Source: Rhodococcus sp. KBS0724
Lineage (GTDB): Bacteria > Actinomycetota > Actinomycetes > Mycobacteriales > Mycobacteriaceae
DNA: 64,000 nucleotides
Assembly: GCF_005938745.2 (NCBI RefSeq)
Contig: NZ_VCBX02000001.1
Location: 6,524,501-6,588,500 of the forward strand
Direction: 5' to 3'
The notes under the pieces are model-generated. The model was not told where the DNA came from. It saw only the letters and a program-made list of their open reading frames with translations, and did not search any database. Positions 35,272 through 43,774 of this stretch are shown here, in pieces; positions within the stretch are counted from its first letter, which is position 1, and the number at the start of each line of letters is the position of its first letter. Made by a program: the position numbers and the translations under genes.

Positions 35272-36195
35272 ATGAACCAACCCGGGAACCACGAGGGTGA
35301 TCTCGGCCTGGAGCGACTCGGCGGGGTCAACCTCAACCTGCTGGTGCCGCTGCTCGCGCTGCTCGAAGAGGGTTCGGTGACGCGAGCCGCGGCCCGGGTG
35401 GGCATGACCCAACCCGCGATGAGTCACGCCCTGGGCAGGATGCGCCGAATGATCGGGGACGATCTGGTTGTTCGCCAGGGGAGTGGACTGGTGCTCACTC
35501 CGCGCGCCCTGGAGTTGATCGATCCATTGCGCGAAGTGCTGCGCCAGACCGCGCGAGTGGTGAACTTCCCGAGCTTCGACCCCGCTCACGACGCTCGCAC
35601 CATCACCGCCGCGATGACTACCAGCACCGCCTTCGTGGTGGGACCGAGGTTGACGCAACTGATCGCCGACCGGGCCCCGAATGCAACCCTGCGCATCCGC
35701 AATTTTGTTGCACCGCAGGCCGAGGACTTCACCGACAACGGCGTGGACGTCGTACTTCTGTCGGAAGAGTTTCATTCGCCGTACCCGCGTGAGCGCCTGT
35801 ACGAGAACCGGTGGGTGGTGATCGCCCACCGAGACAGCGACCCGGAGGCATCTGCGCTCGACCTGCTGACGTCGTTGCCTCATGTCACGTACGACTCCCG
35901 GGACCGAGTGCCGCCGTACGCCGCGATGGACGCGCAGGGAGTGGACTACCGCATCGGGACATTGATCTCCGATCACCTGCTCATCCCGCACCTGGTGGCG
36001 TCGGCCGGCGGAGTTGCCGTGCACACCTATCGAGTTGCGGTCGCCATGGCGGCGCGCGTCGACCTGCGGATCGAGGAGTTCCCGCTCCCGATCGCACCGT
36101 TGGTCGTCGACATGGTGTGGAACCCACGCCTGGCCGATGCAGAGTTCAAAAACTGGTTGCGGGAGATTCTCGTCGAAGTGGCCCCGCCGAGCTAG
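35272..36195 (+). CDS. LysR-family regulator
   Basis: The 307-aa protein has the LysR winged helix at about 15-75 (SVTRAAARVGMTQPAMSHALGRMR) and a periplasmic-binding-type ligand domain. The start is either this ATG or a GTG two codons earlier. It follows the ferredoxin reductase by only 24 bp on the same strand, unusual for LysR genes, which normally diverge from their targets; it may therefore be cotranscribed with the P450 system, or it may act on the MFS gene 150 bp downstream. NodD-like C-terminal features (LISDHLLIPHLVASAGGVAV) suggest an aromatic inducer. Confidence 0.88.
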   Translation: MNQPGNHEGDLGLERLGGVNLNLLVPLLALLEEGSVTRAAARVGMTQPAMSHALGRMRRMIGDDLVVRQGSGLVLTPRALELIDPLREVLRQTARVVNFPSFDPAHDARTITAAMTTSTAFVVGPRLTQLIADRAPNATLRIRNFVAPQAEDFTDNGVDVVLLSEEFHSPYPRERLYENRWVVIAHRDSDPEASALDLLTSLPHVTYDSRDRVPPYAAMDAQGVDYRIGTLISDHLLIPHLVASAGGVAVHTYRVAVAMAARVDLRIEEFPLPIAPLVVDMVWNPRLADAEFKNWLREILVEVAPPS

Positions 36196-36274
36196 CACTC
36201 TGTCCATCCTTTCCCGGCCTGCAGAACACACTTGACAGACCGTAAACCGATATGACACCTTGCTCACTCAGTGC

Positions 36275-36288
36275 GTGATACGTATCAC
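36275..36288. promoter_or_regulatory. Perfect palindrome before the MFS transporter gene
   Basis: GTGATACGTATCAC is a perfect 14-bp palindrome 60 bp before the transporter start. An 11-of-14 match, GTGATCGGTACCAC, occurs at 38699-38712 on the other side of the tetR gene, so both are good candidates for sites bound by that TetR protein. Confidence 0.65.
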
Positions 36289-36347
36289 AAGCGCACGCCC
36301 GTTGCCGTTCTGGCGGTACGGGATCCTCGAGCAAGGAGCTCACAGAA

Positions 36348-38009
36348 ATGAGTAACCCGACTGCGCGGCCATCGCGCTACGTAGCGACCCTCGTGGCCGC
36401 ATGCCTGGCCGTCATGGTGGCCCAGGTGGCGTACTCGCTGCCCGGCGCCCTGAACGGAACTTTCCAGCAGGACTTCAACATCTCCGGCGCCGAACTGACG
36501 TGGATCAGCGCCGCTTTTGCCACGACGATGGTGGTTTTCGAACTGACCTTCGGCGTGCTCGGTGACATGTTCGGTCGCAAACGACTGCTACTCGGCGGGG
36601 CGCTGCTGATCGTCGTCGGCGCAGCCCTGTGCGCAAGTGCGCAGGAAGTGCACCTGATGTGGATCGGCCAGGCCATCGCCGGCATCGGTGCCGGCGCTCT
36701 CTACCCGATCTCGCTCGCGATGATCGCCGCCGCAGCGCCCGACGCTCAGGCCCGCGCCAAAGCGATCGCACTGTGGGCGGGCTTCCTGTCCCTCGGCGCC
36801 GCACTCTCGCCGATGATGGCCGCCGTACTCACCGAGTTCGGTAGCTGGCGTTGGGCTTTCGGTGCCGTGATCGCCGCCGCACTGATCTCGTTTGTGGTCT
36901 CACTTGGCGCGCAGGACTCGTCGTCGCCGGAAGGCCGCAAGCTCGACCTTCCCGGTCAGGCAACGTTGGCCGTCGGCCTGATCGCGCTGCTGTGGGCACT
37001 GACCCAGGGGTCCGAGATCGGCTGGGGCAACACCACGATCGTCGCCGGTTTTGTTGTCGGCGTCGTCTCCCTGGCCGCGTTTGTCGTCATCGAACTGCGC
37101 ACCGAAGTTCCGCTACTGCACCTGAATCTGTTCGCCAACCGCGTGTTTGCGATCTCGGGCATCACGGCCATCGTCGGCATGTTCGCCTTCCTCGGCCTCT
37201 GCTTCTCGATGAGCATCTGGCTCGGTGCGGTACAGCACGTGTCACCGCTCAAGATCGGCGTGCTGTTCCTGGTCATTCAGGGGCCGGCGTTCCTGCTGGT
37301 GCCGCTCGTATCTCGCCTGATCCACAGCGTTTCACCGCGCTGGGTGCTGACCTCAGGCTTTGCACTGATCGCAATCGCCGGCTTCATCTGCGCGCAGTTC
37401 GACGTCCAAACCTCCACATGGACGGATTTCATCCTGCCGATGCTGCTACTCGGCGTCGGGTTCGCCTTCACGGTCGCGTCGATCACCGCGGTGGCCATCA
37501 ACACCGTGCCGTTGCGCTTGGCGGGCATGGCGAGTGCCACGACAAACCTGTTGCGTGACTTCGGCTTTGCGCTCGGCCCCGTCCTCGTCGCTGCCATCGC
37601 GAACAGCGTCGCCAACGACAAGGTCCGAGACGGCCTCGGCGCCGCCGTCGGTGAATCCGATCTCGGTCAAGCCCACGCCGGTGCTGTCATGGGCATTGGT
37701 GATCAGGGCGGCGCAATGGCGCTCAACTCGATGCCGGTCATCCCGGTGCCGACCGATCCGAGCATGGCTCCCGGCCCCGACAACCCCATGCTCGCAATGC
37801 CTTCCGCGATCAGCGATCTGGCGTTCTCGTCGCTCGGCAGTGGCTACAGCCTGGCTTTCCTGGTGTGCGCGTTGTGCGCCGCTGCCTCCGGCATCCTGAC
37901 CCTGTTCGGGCTCTTCGGAAGCCGGCCGGAATCCGAAGCCGCCGCCGATCTGGGTACCGACGTACTGCATGAGATCGCCAATGTCGCCGACGACGTCAAC
38001 GTCCGGTGA
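36348..38009 (+). CDS. DHA2-type MFS drug/metabolite exporter
   Basis: The 553-aa protein has about 14 membrane segments. The motif GDMFGRKRLLLGG after helix 2 is the MFS A motif, and AGIGAGALYPISLAMIA lies in helix 4-5. The EmrB/QacA (DHA2) family exports drugs and organic acids using the proton gradient. A long extracytoplasmic loop rich in Met, Pro and Gly precedes the last helix. It is followed 3 bp later by the convergent tetR gene, a common transporter-repressor pair. Confidence 0.9.
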   Translation: MSNPTARPSRYVATLVAACLAVMVAQVAYSLPGALNGTFQQDFNISGAELTWISAAFATTMVVFELTFGVLGDMFGRKRLLLGGALLIVVGAALCASAQEVHLMWIGQAIAGIGAGALYPISLAMIAAAAPDAQARAKAIALWAGFLSLGAALSPMMAAVLTEFGSWRWAFGAVIAAALISFVVSLGAQDSSSPEGRKLDLPGQATLAVGLIALLWALTQGSEIGWGNTTIVAGFVVGVVSLAAFVVIELRTEVPLLHLNLFANRVFAISGITAIVGMFAFLGLCFSMSIWLGAVQHVSPLKIGVLFLVIQGPAFLLVPLVSRLIHSVSPRWVLTSGFALIAIAGFICAQFDVQTSTWTDFILPMLLLGVGFAFTVASITAVAINTVPLRLAGMASATTNLLRDFGFALGPVLVAAIANSVANDKVRDGLGAAVGESDLGQAHAGAVMGIGDQGGAMALNSMPVIPVPTDPSMAPGPDNPMLAMPSAISDLAFSSLGSGYSLAFLVCALCAAASGILTLFGLFGSRPESEAAADLGTDVLHEIANVADDVNVR

Positions 38010-38012
38010 GCT

Positions 38013-38600
38013 TTAGCTATCCGCTGCGAGCAGGTAGCACCAGGATTCGGTGATTTCGTCGAGGCAGATCTCGCGCGGCGTCCGCCAGCCGATGGAGAAG
38101 TAGCGCCGCGAGAGGTGCTCGAGCTGACCGAACGCCAGCACGCAGCGGATCCGGCGGCGGTCGGCCGGCAGCCGCTTCGCCGCGTCCAGCCCCGCGGTCA
38201 TGTCCTCGACAGCGGACTCGAACCACTGCTCGGTCTTGGCCTCGACGTCCGGCTCGTACGACGCCTCGTACGACGCGGTGAGGTAAGGCTTGATCTCGTC
38301 CCATTGGGAGAACTTGCGATCCAGCCACGCGTGGATCTCGCTGCGCGAGCCGGAGGCAACCACCGCGGTCAGGGTGGGGTTGTCTGCCGCGGTGAGGATG
38401 GCGTCCACCTTGGTCAGCAGCGCACTCATCACCTCAGCCTTGGATGAAAAGTGCAGGTAGAAGGTAGTCCGGGTGGAACCTGCGGCCGACGCAATGTCGT
38501 CGATCGTGGTCGCGGAATAACCCTTCTCGCCGAACAACTCCAGTGCCTTGGCAAGGAAGAGCTCGTAGGTCATCTGTTTTTGGGCGGCGCGGAGCGACAT
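38013..38600 (-). CDS. TetR-family repressor
   Basis: The 195-aa protein has the TetR helix-turn-helix at about 10-55: ALELFGEKGYSATTIDDIASAAGSTRTTFY is spread over helices 1-3. The C-terminal ligand domain is all-helical. I start at the ATG at 38600 (GAGG upstream); a longer frame begins at 38630. It lies between two similar operator-like palindromes, one before the MFS gene and one before the phosphotriesterase operon, and so probably controls both. Confidence 0.9.
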   Translation of the reverse strand: MSLRAAQKQMTYELFLAKALELFGEKGYSATTIDDIASAAGSTRTTFYLHFSSKAEVMSALLTKVDAILTAADNPTLTAVVASGSRSEIHAWLDRKFSQWDEIKPYLTASYEASYEPDVEAKTEQWFESAVEDMTAGLDAAKRLPADRRRIRCVLAFGQLEHLSRRYFSIGWRTPREICLDEITESWCYLLAADS

Positions 38601-38670
38601 GGCCTCAGATTCTAGCCGCAGTAAAGCCACAGTTCAGCGCGACAAGTCAGATGTCTGTTAACCAACTCAC

Positions 38671-38728
38671 TTGACGCTTTGTAATGTTAATGGCTACTGT
38701 GATCGGTACCACGTCATGCAGGCATGAC
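38671..38728 (+). promoter_or_regulatory. Promoter and operators of the phosphotriesterase-hydrolase operon
   Basis: TTGACG (38671) and TACTGT (38695) are spaced by 18 bp and make a plausible sigma-70-type promoter. The imperfect palindrome GTGATCGGTACCAC (38699-38712) overlaps the likely start of transcription, and a second inverted repeat, GTCATGC-AG-GCATGAC (38713-38728), follows at once. A good GAAAGGAAG ribosome binding site precedes the ATG at 38749. Confidence 0.6.
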
Positions 38729-38748
38729 GATGACGAAAGGAAGTGCCG

Positions 38749-39735
38749 ATGAAGGTCGACCAGATCACTGAAGGCAACACCGTCAACACCGTCCTCGGCC
38801 CCGTACCCGCCGACCAATTGGGTGTCGTCTCGGTTCACGAGGCACTGCTGTCAGTGCTTCCGGGTGCGGAATACGCATTCGACATCACCATGGACCGCGC
38901 AGACATCTTCGAGGCCCTGGCGGAAAAGCTGAAGGATTTCCGGGAACACGGCGGGCAGACGATCGTCGACGCCACCGGCATGTTCCACGGCCGCGACGTC
39001 AAGCTGTACGAAGCTCTCTCACGCACCACCGGGGTACACATCGTCGCCTCGACTGGCCTGGGTCCGGAGGAGATGCTCGGCGGTTATTTCCTGACACCGC
39101 AGACCAATCCGCCGACGCCGTGGCCGGCCGAGAAGTTCGCCGAGCTCTTCACCAAGGAGATCACCGAGGGCATGGTGATTCCACGCGTCGAGCGTCGTGG
39201 CACCCCTGGGCTGGTGGCTACCGCCGCACATCACGAGGGCATGACCGCCACTGAGGAAAGCCTGTTCCGCGGAGCGGCCCGCGCTGCACTCGCCACCGGC
39301 GCCCCCGTCTCCATCCGCTACGGCAACGATGCGGTGTCCGACCTCGAGATCCTCGCGGACGAAAAGCTGCCGGCCGACCGCGTCATCGTCGGTGGACTCG
39401 ACCGAAAGGATGCGGTCGCCACCGGCGCACCGCTCGAAATCGCCCGCCGCGGCGCCTATGTCGCACTGGACCATGTGGGAACAGCCGACGATGTCCACAT
39501 CACGGACGACGAACGCGCCGCCTTGGTGGCCGAGCTGGTCGAGGCGGGCCACGGCAACCGGATTCTGCTCTCCAGCAATGCAACCGGCGTCGCCAAAGGC
39601 CATACCGGGAACGATCTGCCGTTCAGCTACATCCTGTCGACGTTTGTCCCCGCCCTCACAGCGCAGGGACTGAGCGATGAGGACGTGCAGCGCATCCTCG
39701 TCGACAACCCGCGCGATCTGCTGGCCGTGCGCTGA
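38749..39735 (+). CDS. Phosphotriesterase-family protein lacking metal ligands (probable pseudoenzyme)
   Basis: The 328-aa protein aligns along its whole length with the next gene product, but five of six canonical metal-ligand positions are replaced: the HxH pair is His30-Glu-Ala32, the carbamylated Lys is Ala157, the two later His are Arg190 and Gly216, and the Asp is Asn277. The scaffold motifs (NTVLGPVPADQLGVVSVHE at the N-terminus, DATGMFHGRD, DNPRDLLA at the end) are intact, and the reading frame shows no decay. It may form a heteromer with, or regulate, its active neighbour, or carry out metal-free chemistry. First gene of the operon. Confidence 0.85.
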   Translation: MKVDQITEGNTVNTVLGPVPADQLGVVSVHEALLSVLPGAEYAFDITMDRADIFEALAEKLKDFREHGGQTIVDATGMFHGRDVKLYEALSRTTGVHIVASTGLGPEEMLGGYFLTPQTNPPTPWPAEKFAELFTKEITEGMVIPRVERRGTPGLVATAAHHEGMTATEESLFRGAARAALATGAPVSIRYGNDAVSDLEILADEKLPADRVIVGGLDRKDAVATGAPLEIARRGAYVALDHVGTADDVHITDDERAALVAELVEAGHGNRILLSSNATGVAKGHTGNDLPFSYILSTFVPALTAQGLSDEDVQRILVDNPRDLLAVR

Positions 39736-39791
39736 CGTTCCGCGACAACGGATAACCATCCAATTTTCGAATTTTCTTAGAGGTGAGTGTT

Positions 39792-40745
39792 GTGTCGAGA
39801 GTGAACACCGTTCTGGGGCCGATCCCCGCCGAGGAGCTGGGGATCGTGGCCATCCACGAGCACATCGGGTACGGCATGCCCGGCTCCGAACTGGACACGA
39901 AGTGGTGGAAGACACCGGAGGAGCGATACTCCGAGACCGTTCCCAAGCTTCGCGCATTCCACGAGTACGGCGGCGGAACCTTCGTCGACGTCACCGGAAT
40001 CTGCAACGGCCGTGACGTCGACTACTACAAGTCGCTGTCCGCCAAGACCGGCGTCCACATCATCGCGTGCACCGGCTTCGTCGGCGGCGACACGGCGTTG
40101 CCGTTCTTCGAACGTGCAAGCGTCGAGTACCTGACACAGCACTTCGTTCACGAGATCACCGTCGGCATCGGGAACACCGGCAGCCGAGCGGGCGTCATAA
40201 AGGTCGGCGTGAGCCGCGGTGGCCGAATGACGGACCTGGACAAGCGAATCTACCGCGCTGCCGCTCGCGCCGCCCTGAGCACCGGTGTGCCGATTCTGAC
40301 TCACCTGGCCATCGACGCCGAGAACGCCATCACCATCTTCAACGAAGAGGGCCTGCCACTCGATCGTGTGCTGTTCGGGCACGTCGACGACGGTGTGAAC
40401 GCCGACAAGACGCGTGACACGTGGATCGCCGAGCAGGGCGGGCGCGTCGGCTTCGACACCTTCGGCTACGAGACCGAACTCCCGGACCCGCCGTTCTGGG
40501 CACGGCCCCGCAAGGAACGCCTCGATCACTTCCTGCGCTTCCTCGGCAAGGGTCACCTGGACCAGGCACTCGCGGGCGTCGACGCCAACTGCAGCCCGCT
40601 CGGATGGCCAGGTGTCAAGGGCCACACCGTGAATTACCTCTTCGAAGACCTCATTCCCGACCTGCGCGAAGCCGGGTTGGACGAAGCCACCATCACCAAG
40701 TTGTTCGTCGAGAATCCGGCCGACTTCTTGACCATCCAGAACTAG
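39792..40745 (+). CDS. Phosphotriesterase-family metal-dependent hydrolase or lactonase
   Basis: The 317-aa protein keeps the full binuclear metal site: His22 and His24 in IHEHIGYG, Lys137 in GVIKVG (the carboxylated Lys), His171 in LTHLAI, His197 in GHVDD and Asp264 in GVDANC. Most members with this pattern are lactonases or related ester hydrolases; true phosphotriesterases are the exception. The start is taken as GTG at 39792 because AGAGGTGAG lies 5-6 bp upstream; a GTG at 39783 overlaps that site. It follows the ligand-depleted paralogue by 56 bp. Confidence 0.88.
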   Translation: MSRVNTVLGPIPAEELGIVAIHEHIGYGMPGSELDTKWWKTPEERYSETVPKLRAFHEYGGGTFVDVTGICNGRDVDYYKSLSAKTGVHIIACTGFVGGDTALPFFERASVEYLTQHFVHEITVGIGNTGSRAGVIKVGVSRGGRMTDLDKRIYRAAARAALSTGVPILTHLAIDAENAITIFNEEGLPLDRVLFGHVDDGVNADKTRDTWIAEQGGRVGFDTFGYETELPDPPFWARPRKERLDHFLRFLGKGHLDQALAGVDANCSPLGWPGVKGHTVNYLFEDLIPDLREAGLDEATITKLFVENPADFLTIQN

Positions 40746-40760
40746 CAAGGACTAAGAACA

Positions 40761-41888
40761 ATGCAGTCTTCAGAGCTCGAGAACCTGAAAATCGCCATCG
40801 TCGGCGCGGGATACGCCGGTGCTGCGGCAGCCAAGGCCCTGAGCCTGCTCGGCGCCGACGTCGACGTGTACGAGCAGGCCGGCCAGATCCGGGAGGTCGG
40901 CGCCGGTATCGGTCTGCGTCCGTCCACCATGGAACGCTTCCGCCAGTGGGGCATCTTCGACGCCGTCGCACAGGTCAGCTCGCCGAGTGACTACTTCGAA
41001 ATCCTCACCGGCACCAATGATCCGATTATGAAGGAAGAGTGGCCCGCTGTCCCCGGCGACACCGAGAACACGAAGACGCACCTGATCCATCGCGGCGATT
41101 TCATCGACGCTCTTCTGGGCGTACTTCCCGAAGGCATGGTGCACCTCGGACACAAGCTCGAAACCCTCGAGGACAAGGGCGATCGCTCCGTCCTCACCTT
41201 CACCAACGGCACGACCGTCGAGGCCGACCTGGTCATCGGCGCCGACGGCATCAAGTCGGTTGTGCGCCAGCAGCTTTTCAGCGACAAGGGTCCCGTGTTC
41301 TCCGGTGAGCACGCCTACCGCACGGTGATCTCCGTCGACGACGCCTACGGGATGGCCACGGACGACAACCTCCGGATGTACATCGGGCGGGGCACAAAGG
41401 TCTACCTGCTCCCGCTGCGCCACCGCGGCCAGGTCTCGTTCGACATCACCGCACTGTGCCCGGACAGCACCTGGGCGCCGACGATCACCAAGGAAGACAT
41501 CCTGGCGACACTCGAAGGTTTCGACGAGCGGATCGTGAACATCGCCCGCGACCTCGACATGGACACAGTGAGCATTCGCGCGGTCTACGACATCGACCCG
41601 GTCGATGTGTGGCACACCGACTCTGTTGTCCTCGTGGGCGACGCCGCCCACTCGATGCTCCATCACCAGGGCCAGGGCGCGAACTCGGCGATCCTGGACG
41701 CCGGCAGTCTCGCCGACGCCCTGAAGGAAGCAGATTCCGTCAAGGAAGCACTGGCGTTGTACCAGGCGAACCGCAAGCCGGTGACGGATGAACTGCAGCG
41801 CATTTCGCGCCAGGGCTGGACCGAAGACGAAGTCAACGACGTGTTCCCCGGCCAGAAGACCGCAGCTCAGCCGGCTGCAACCGAGTAA
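40761..41888 (+). CDS. FAD-dependent aromatic-ring-type monooxygenase
   Basis: The 375-aa protein belongs to the class A flavin monooxygenases. It has the GAGYAG dinucleotide loop (residues 15-20), VIGADGIKS (DG motif) and LVGDAAHSMLHHQGQG (GD motif). Closest recognisable relatives are salicylate and 6-hydroxynicotinate-type hydroxylases. It lies 15 bp after the phosphotriesterase-like gene and 12 bp before an alpha/beta hydrolase gene, so its product may feed a hydrolytic step. Substrate unknown. Confidence 0.9.
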   Translation: MQSSELENLKIAIVGAGYAGAAAAKALSLLGADVDVYEQAGQIREVGAGIGLRPSTMERFRQWGIFDAVAQVSSPSDYFEILTGTNDPIMKEEWPAVPGDTENTKTHLIHRGDFIDALLGVLPEGMVHLGHKLETLEDKGDRSVLTFTNGTTVEADLVIGADGIKSVVRQQLFSDKGPVFSGEHAYRTVISVDDAYGMATDDNLRMYIGRGTKVYLLPLRHRGQVSFDITALCPDSTWAPTITKEDILATLEGFDERIVNIARDLDMDTVSIRAVYDIDPVDVWHTDSVVLVGDAAHSMLHHQGQGANSAILDAGSLADALKEADSVKEALALYQANRKPVTDELQRISRQGWTEDEVNDVFPGQKTAAQPAATE

Positions 41889-41900
41889 GGAAGCCACGAC

Positions 41901-42818
41901 ATGCCCTTGCACCCCCAGATCGCTCAACTCATCGCCACCCTGCCGGCCCCGCCCGAGGGACCGATCGACCCGGCGCTCATGCGCGCCGGCGACGAGGCAC
42001 ACGTTGCTCCCCTGGAAGAACGCCTGCCACTGCACGCTGTCGAGGACACGACCGCGGGCGATGTGCCCGTACGGATCTACACACCGGTCGACGCCGACGC
42101 GTACGGGCTGTTGGTGTACTTCCACGGCGGCGCGTTCTTCCTCGGCAGCCTGAACACGCATGACCATGTGGCGCGGAACCTCGCGAAGGAAACCGGACTC
42201 AAGGTCATCTCCGTCGACTACCGCCTCGCTCCCGAGGCTGCTTTCCCGGCCGGGCTCGAGGACTGCCACGCGGTAGTGCGGTGGGCAGCCGAGAACGGCG
42301 AGGCACTGAAGTGGGACGGGAAGACACTCGCACTGGCCGGCGACAGTTCCGGTGGCACTTTTGTTGCCGCTGTCGCTGCAATGGCTCATGACGAGGGATT
42401 CGACCGCATCACGCACCAGGTACTGCTCTACCCCTCACTGGACCTGGACTTCGACGTCGATCGTTACGAATCCCTGCGGGAGAACGCCGTTGGGTACGGG
42501 GTGGAGACGGCAGGGCTGAAGGGCTTCAACAGTTTCTACTTCGAAAGCGGTGCGGACGCGGCGAACCCGCTTGTCTCACCGATCAAACGTGAGGATCTTT
42601 CCGGGCTACCCCCGGCACTGATCGTCACGGCCGAGTACGACCCGATGCGTGATGAGGGCGAGTTGTACGGCAAGCGACTGAAGGAAGCCGGCACCCAGGT
42701 AACGGTCAGCCGTTATGCCGGTGCCAACCACGGCTTTGCGCAGAACTTTGCTTGGATCCCGGAGTACTACACGGTATTCGAGGAGACTGCCACTTTCCTT
42801 CGTTCCACCGGTGAGTGA
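41901..42818 (+). CDS. Alpha/beta hydrolase of the hormone-sensitive lipase family
   Basis: The 305-aa esterase has the oxyanion-hole motif FHGGAFFLGS (near 73-82, the family HGGG pattern with one change) and the nucleophile elbow GDSSGG. The catalytic Asp lies in the EYDPMRDEG segment and the His in ANHGFAQ. The family hydrolyses short acyl esters of many alcohols. The gene is in the middle of the hydrolase operon, and its stop abuts the next start. Confidence 0.93.
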   Translation: MPLHPQIAQLIATLPAPPEGPIDPALMRAGDEAHVAPLEERLPLHAVEDTTAGDVPVRIYTPVDADAYGLLVYFHGGAFFLGSLNTHDHVARNLAKETGLKVISVDYRLAPEAAFPAGLEDCHAVVRWAAENGEALKWDGKTLALAGDSSGGTFVAAVAAMAHDEGFDRITHQVLLYPSLDLDFDVDRYESLRENAVGYGVETAGLKGFNSFYFESGADAANPLVSPIKREDLSGLPPALIVTAEYDPMRDEGELYGKRLKEAGTQVTVSRYAGANHGFAQNFAWIPEYYTVFEETATFLRSTGE

Positions 42819-42819
42819 C

Positions 42820-43761
42820 ATGACGGACGACGTGAAGATTCATCCCCTCGTCTCGCCGTGGGGCCGATTCGGCCTCTACAGCTTCTTGATCGACGCCCCC
42901 GAACTTGCAATCGTCGACACCGGGATCGCGTCGTCGCCGGCCGAGGGAATGGCGCCCGCACTCGAGGCAATCGGACGCCGGATCGAAGATGTTCGGTGGA
43001 TCCTGTTGACCCACGGCCATATCGATCACATCGGCGGCGCGTACGCCCTGTGGGAACTCACCGGCAGACGCGCCCAGGTTGTGATCCACGAAGCCGACGC
43101 GCACCTGTTGCGCTCGCGGCAGGCACACGTCGACGAATACCTGACGGGGCGTGGGCAGTACCTCAACGATCCAGAAGGTATCGAGAAGCAGATAGCGTCG
43201 GCGAACGCTGTCATCTCCGGCGAGATGGAGCCGTCCATACTGGTCCGAGGCGGCGAAACACTCTCCCTCGGTGGCGGTGTCACCGTATCGGTGCATTCCA
43301 TCCCGGGCCACACGGCCGGATCGGTCGCCTATGTGGTTGACGGCCAGAACGATGTGTTCGTCGGCGACGCCGTGCAGGTCCACGGAGCAGCCAACGGCTT
43401 TCCGGGCTACGAAGATCCACTCGCTTACCGGACGAGCCTTCAGTACCTGCGTGACGAGATCCGCCCGAACCACCTGTATCTGGGGCATCCGTACCGCCGG
43501 GCCGACGGCGTCGCCTACGGTGTCGAACTCGACCGTGACCAGGCGTCCGAAGCACTGCGCGAGAGTGTCGACATCGAGGTCGGCGTCCGCGGCGCAGCGC
43601 ATCAGTGCCTGTGCGGCGGTCTGCCGGAGACGGATTCGGCGTACTCACCGTTTGCACCTGTCGCCGAAAAACTCGGCTACGAGGGCGACCCCACCCTCGA
43701 ACCGTCTCCGTTCTTCACGACGCTGCACGGCTACCGCACCCAGTACGACGAAGAAGAATAG
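42820..43761 (+). CDS. Metallo-beta-lactamase-fold hydrolase
   Basis: The 313-aa protein has the zinc motif THGHIDHIGG (HxHxDH), a second His in PGHTAGS, an Asp in VGDAVQV and a late His in LGHPYRR, which together form the complete two-metal site. The family includes lactonases, thioesterases and sulfatases. The ATG at 42820 is one base after the upstream stop; an in-frame GTG at 42811 is an alternative. The C-terminal 70 residues form an added domain with a Cys pair (QCLCGG). Confidence 0.9.
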   Translation: MTDDVKIHPLVSPWGRFGLYSFLIDAPELAIVDTGIASSPAEGMAPALEAIGRRIEDVRWILLTHGHIDHIGGAYALWELTGRRAQVVIHEADAHLLRSRQAHVDEYLTGRGQYLNDPEGIEKQIASANAVISGEMEPSILVRGGETLSLGGGVTVSVHSIPGHTAGSVAYVVDGQNDVFVGDAVQVHGAANGFPGYEDPLAYRTSLQYLRDEIRPNHLYLGHPYRRADGVAYGVELDRDQASEALRESVDIEVGVRGAAHQCLCGGLPETDSAYSPFAPVAEKLGYEGDPTLEPSPFFTTLHGYRTQYDEEE

Positions 43762-43774
43762 GAGTCGTTGACTC

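Noticed and set aside
40770..42416. A 548-codon minus-strand frame across the monooxygenase and hydrolase genes
   Set aside because: It is antisense to two clear enzymes, with no motifs of its own.
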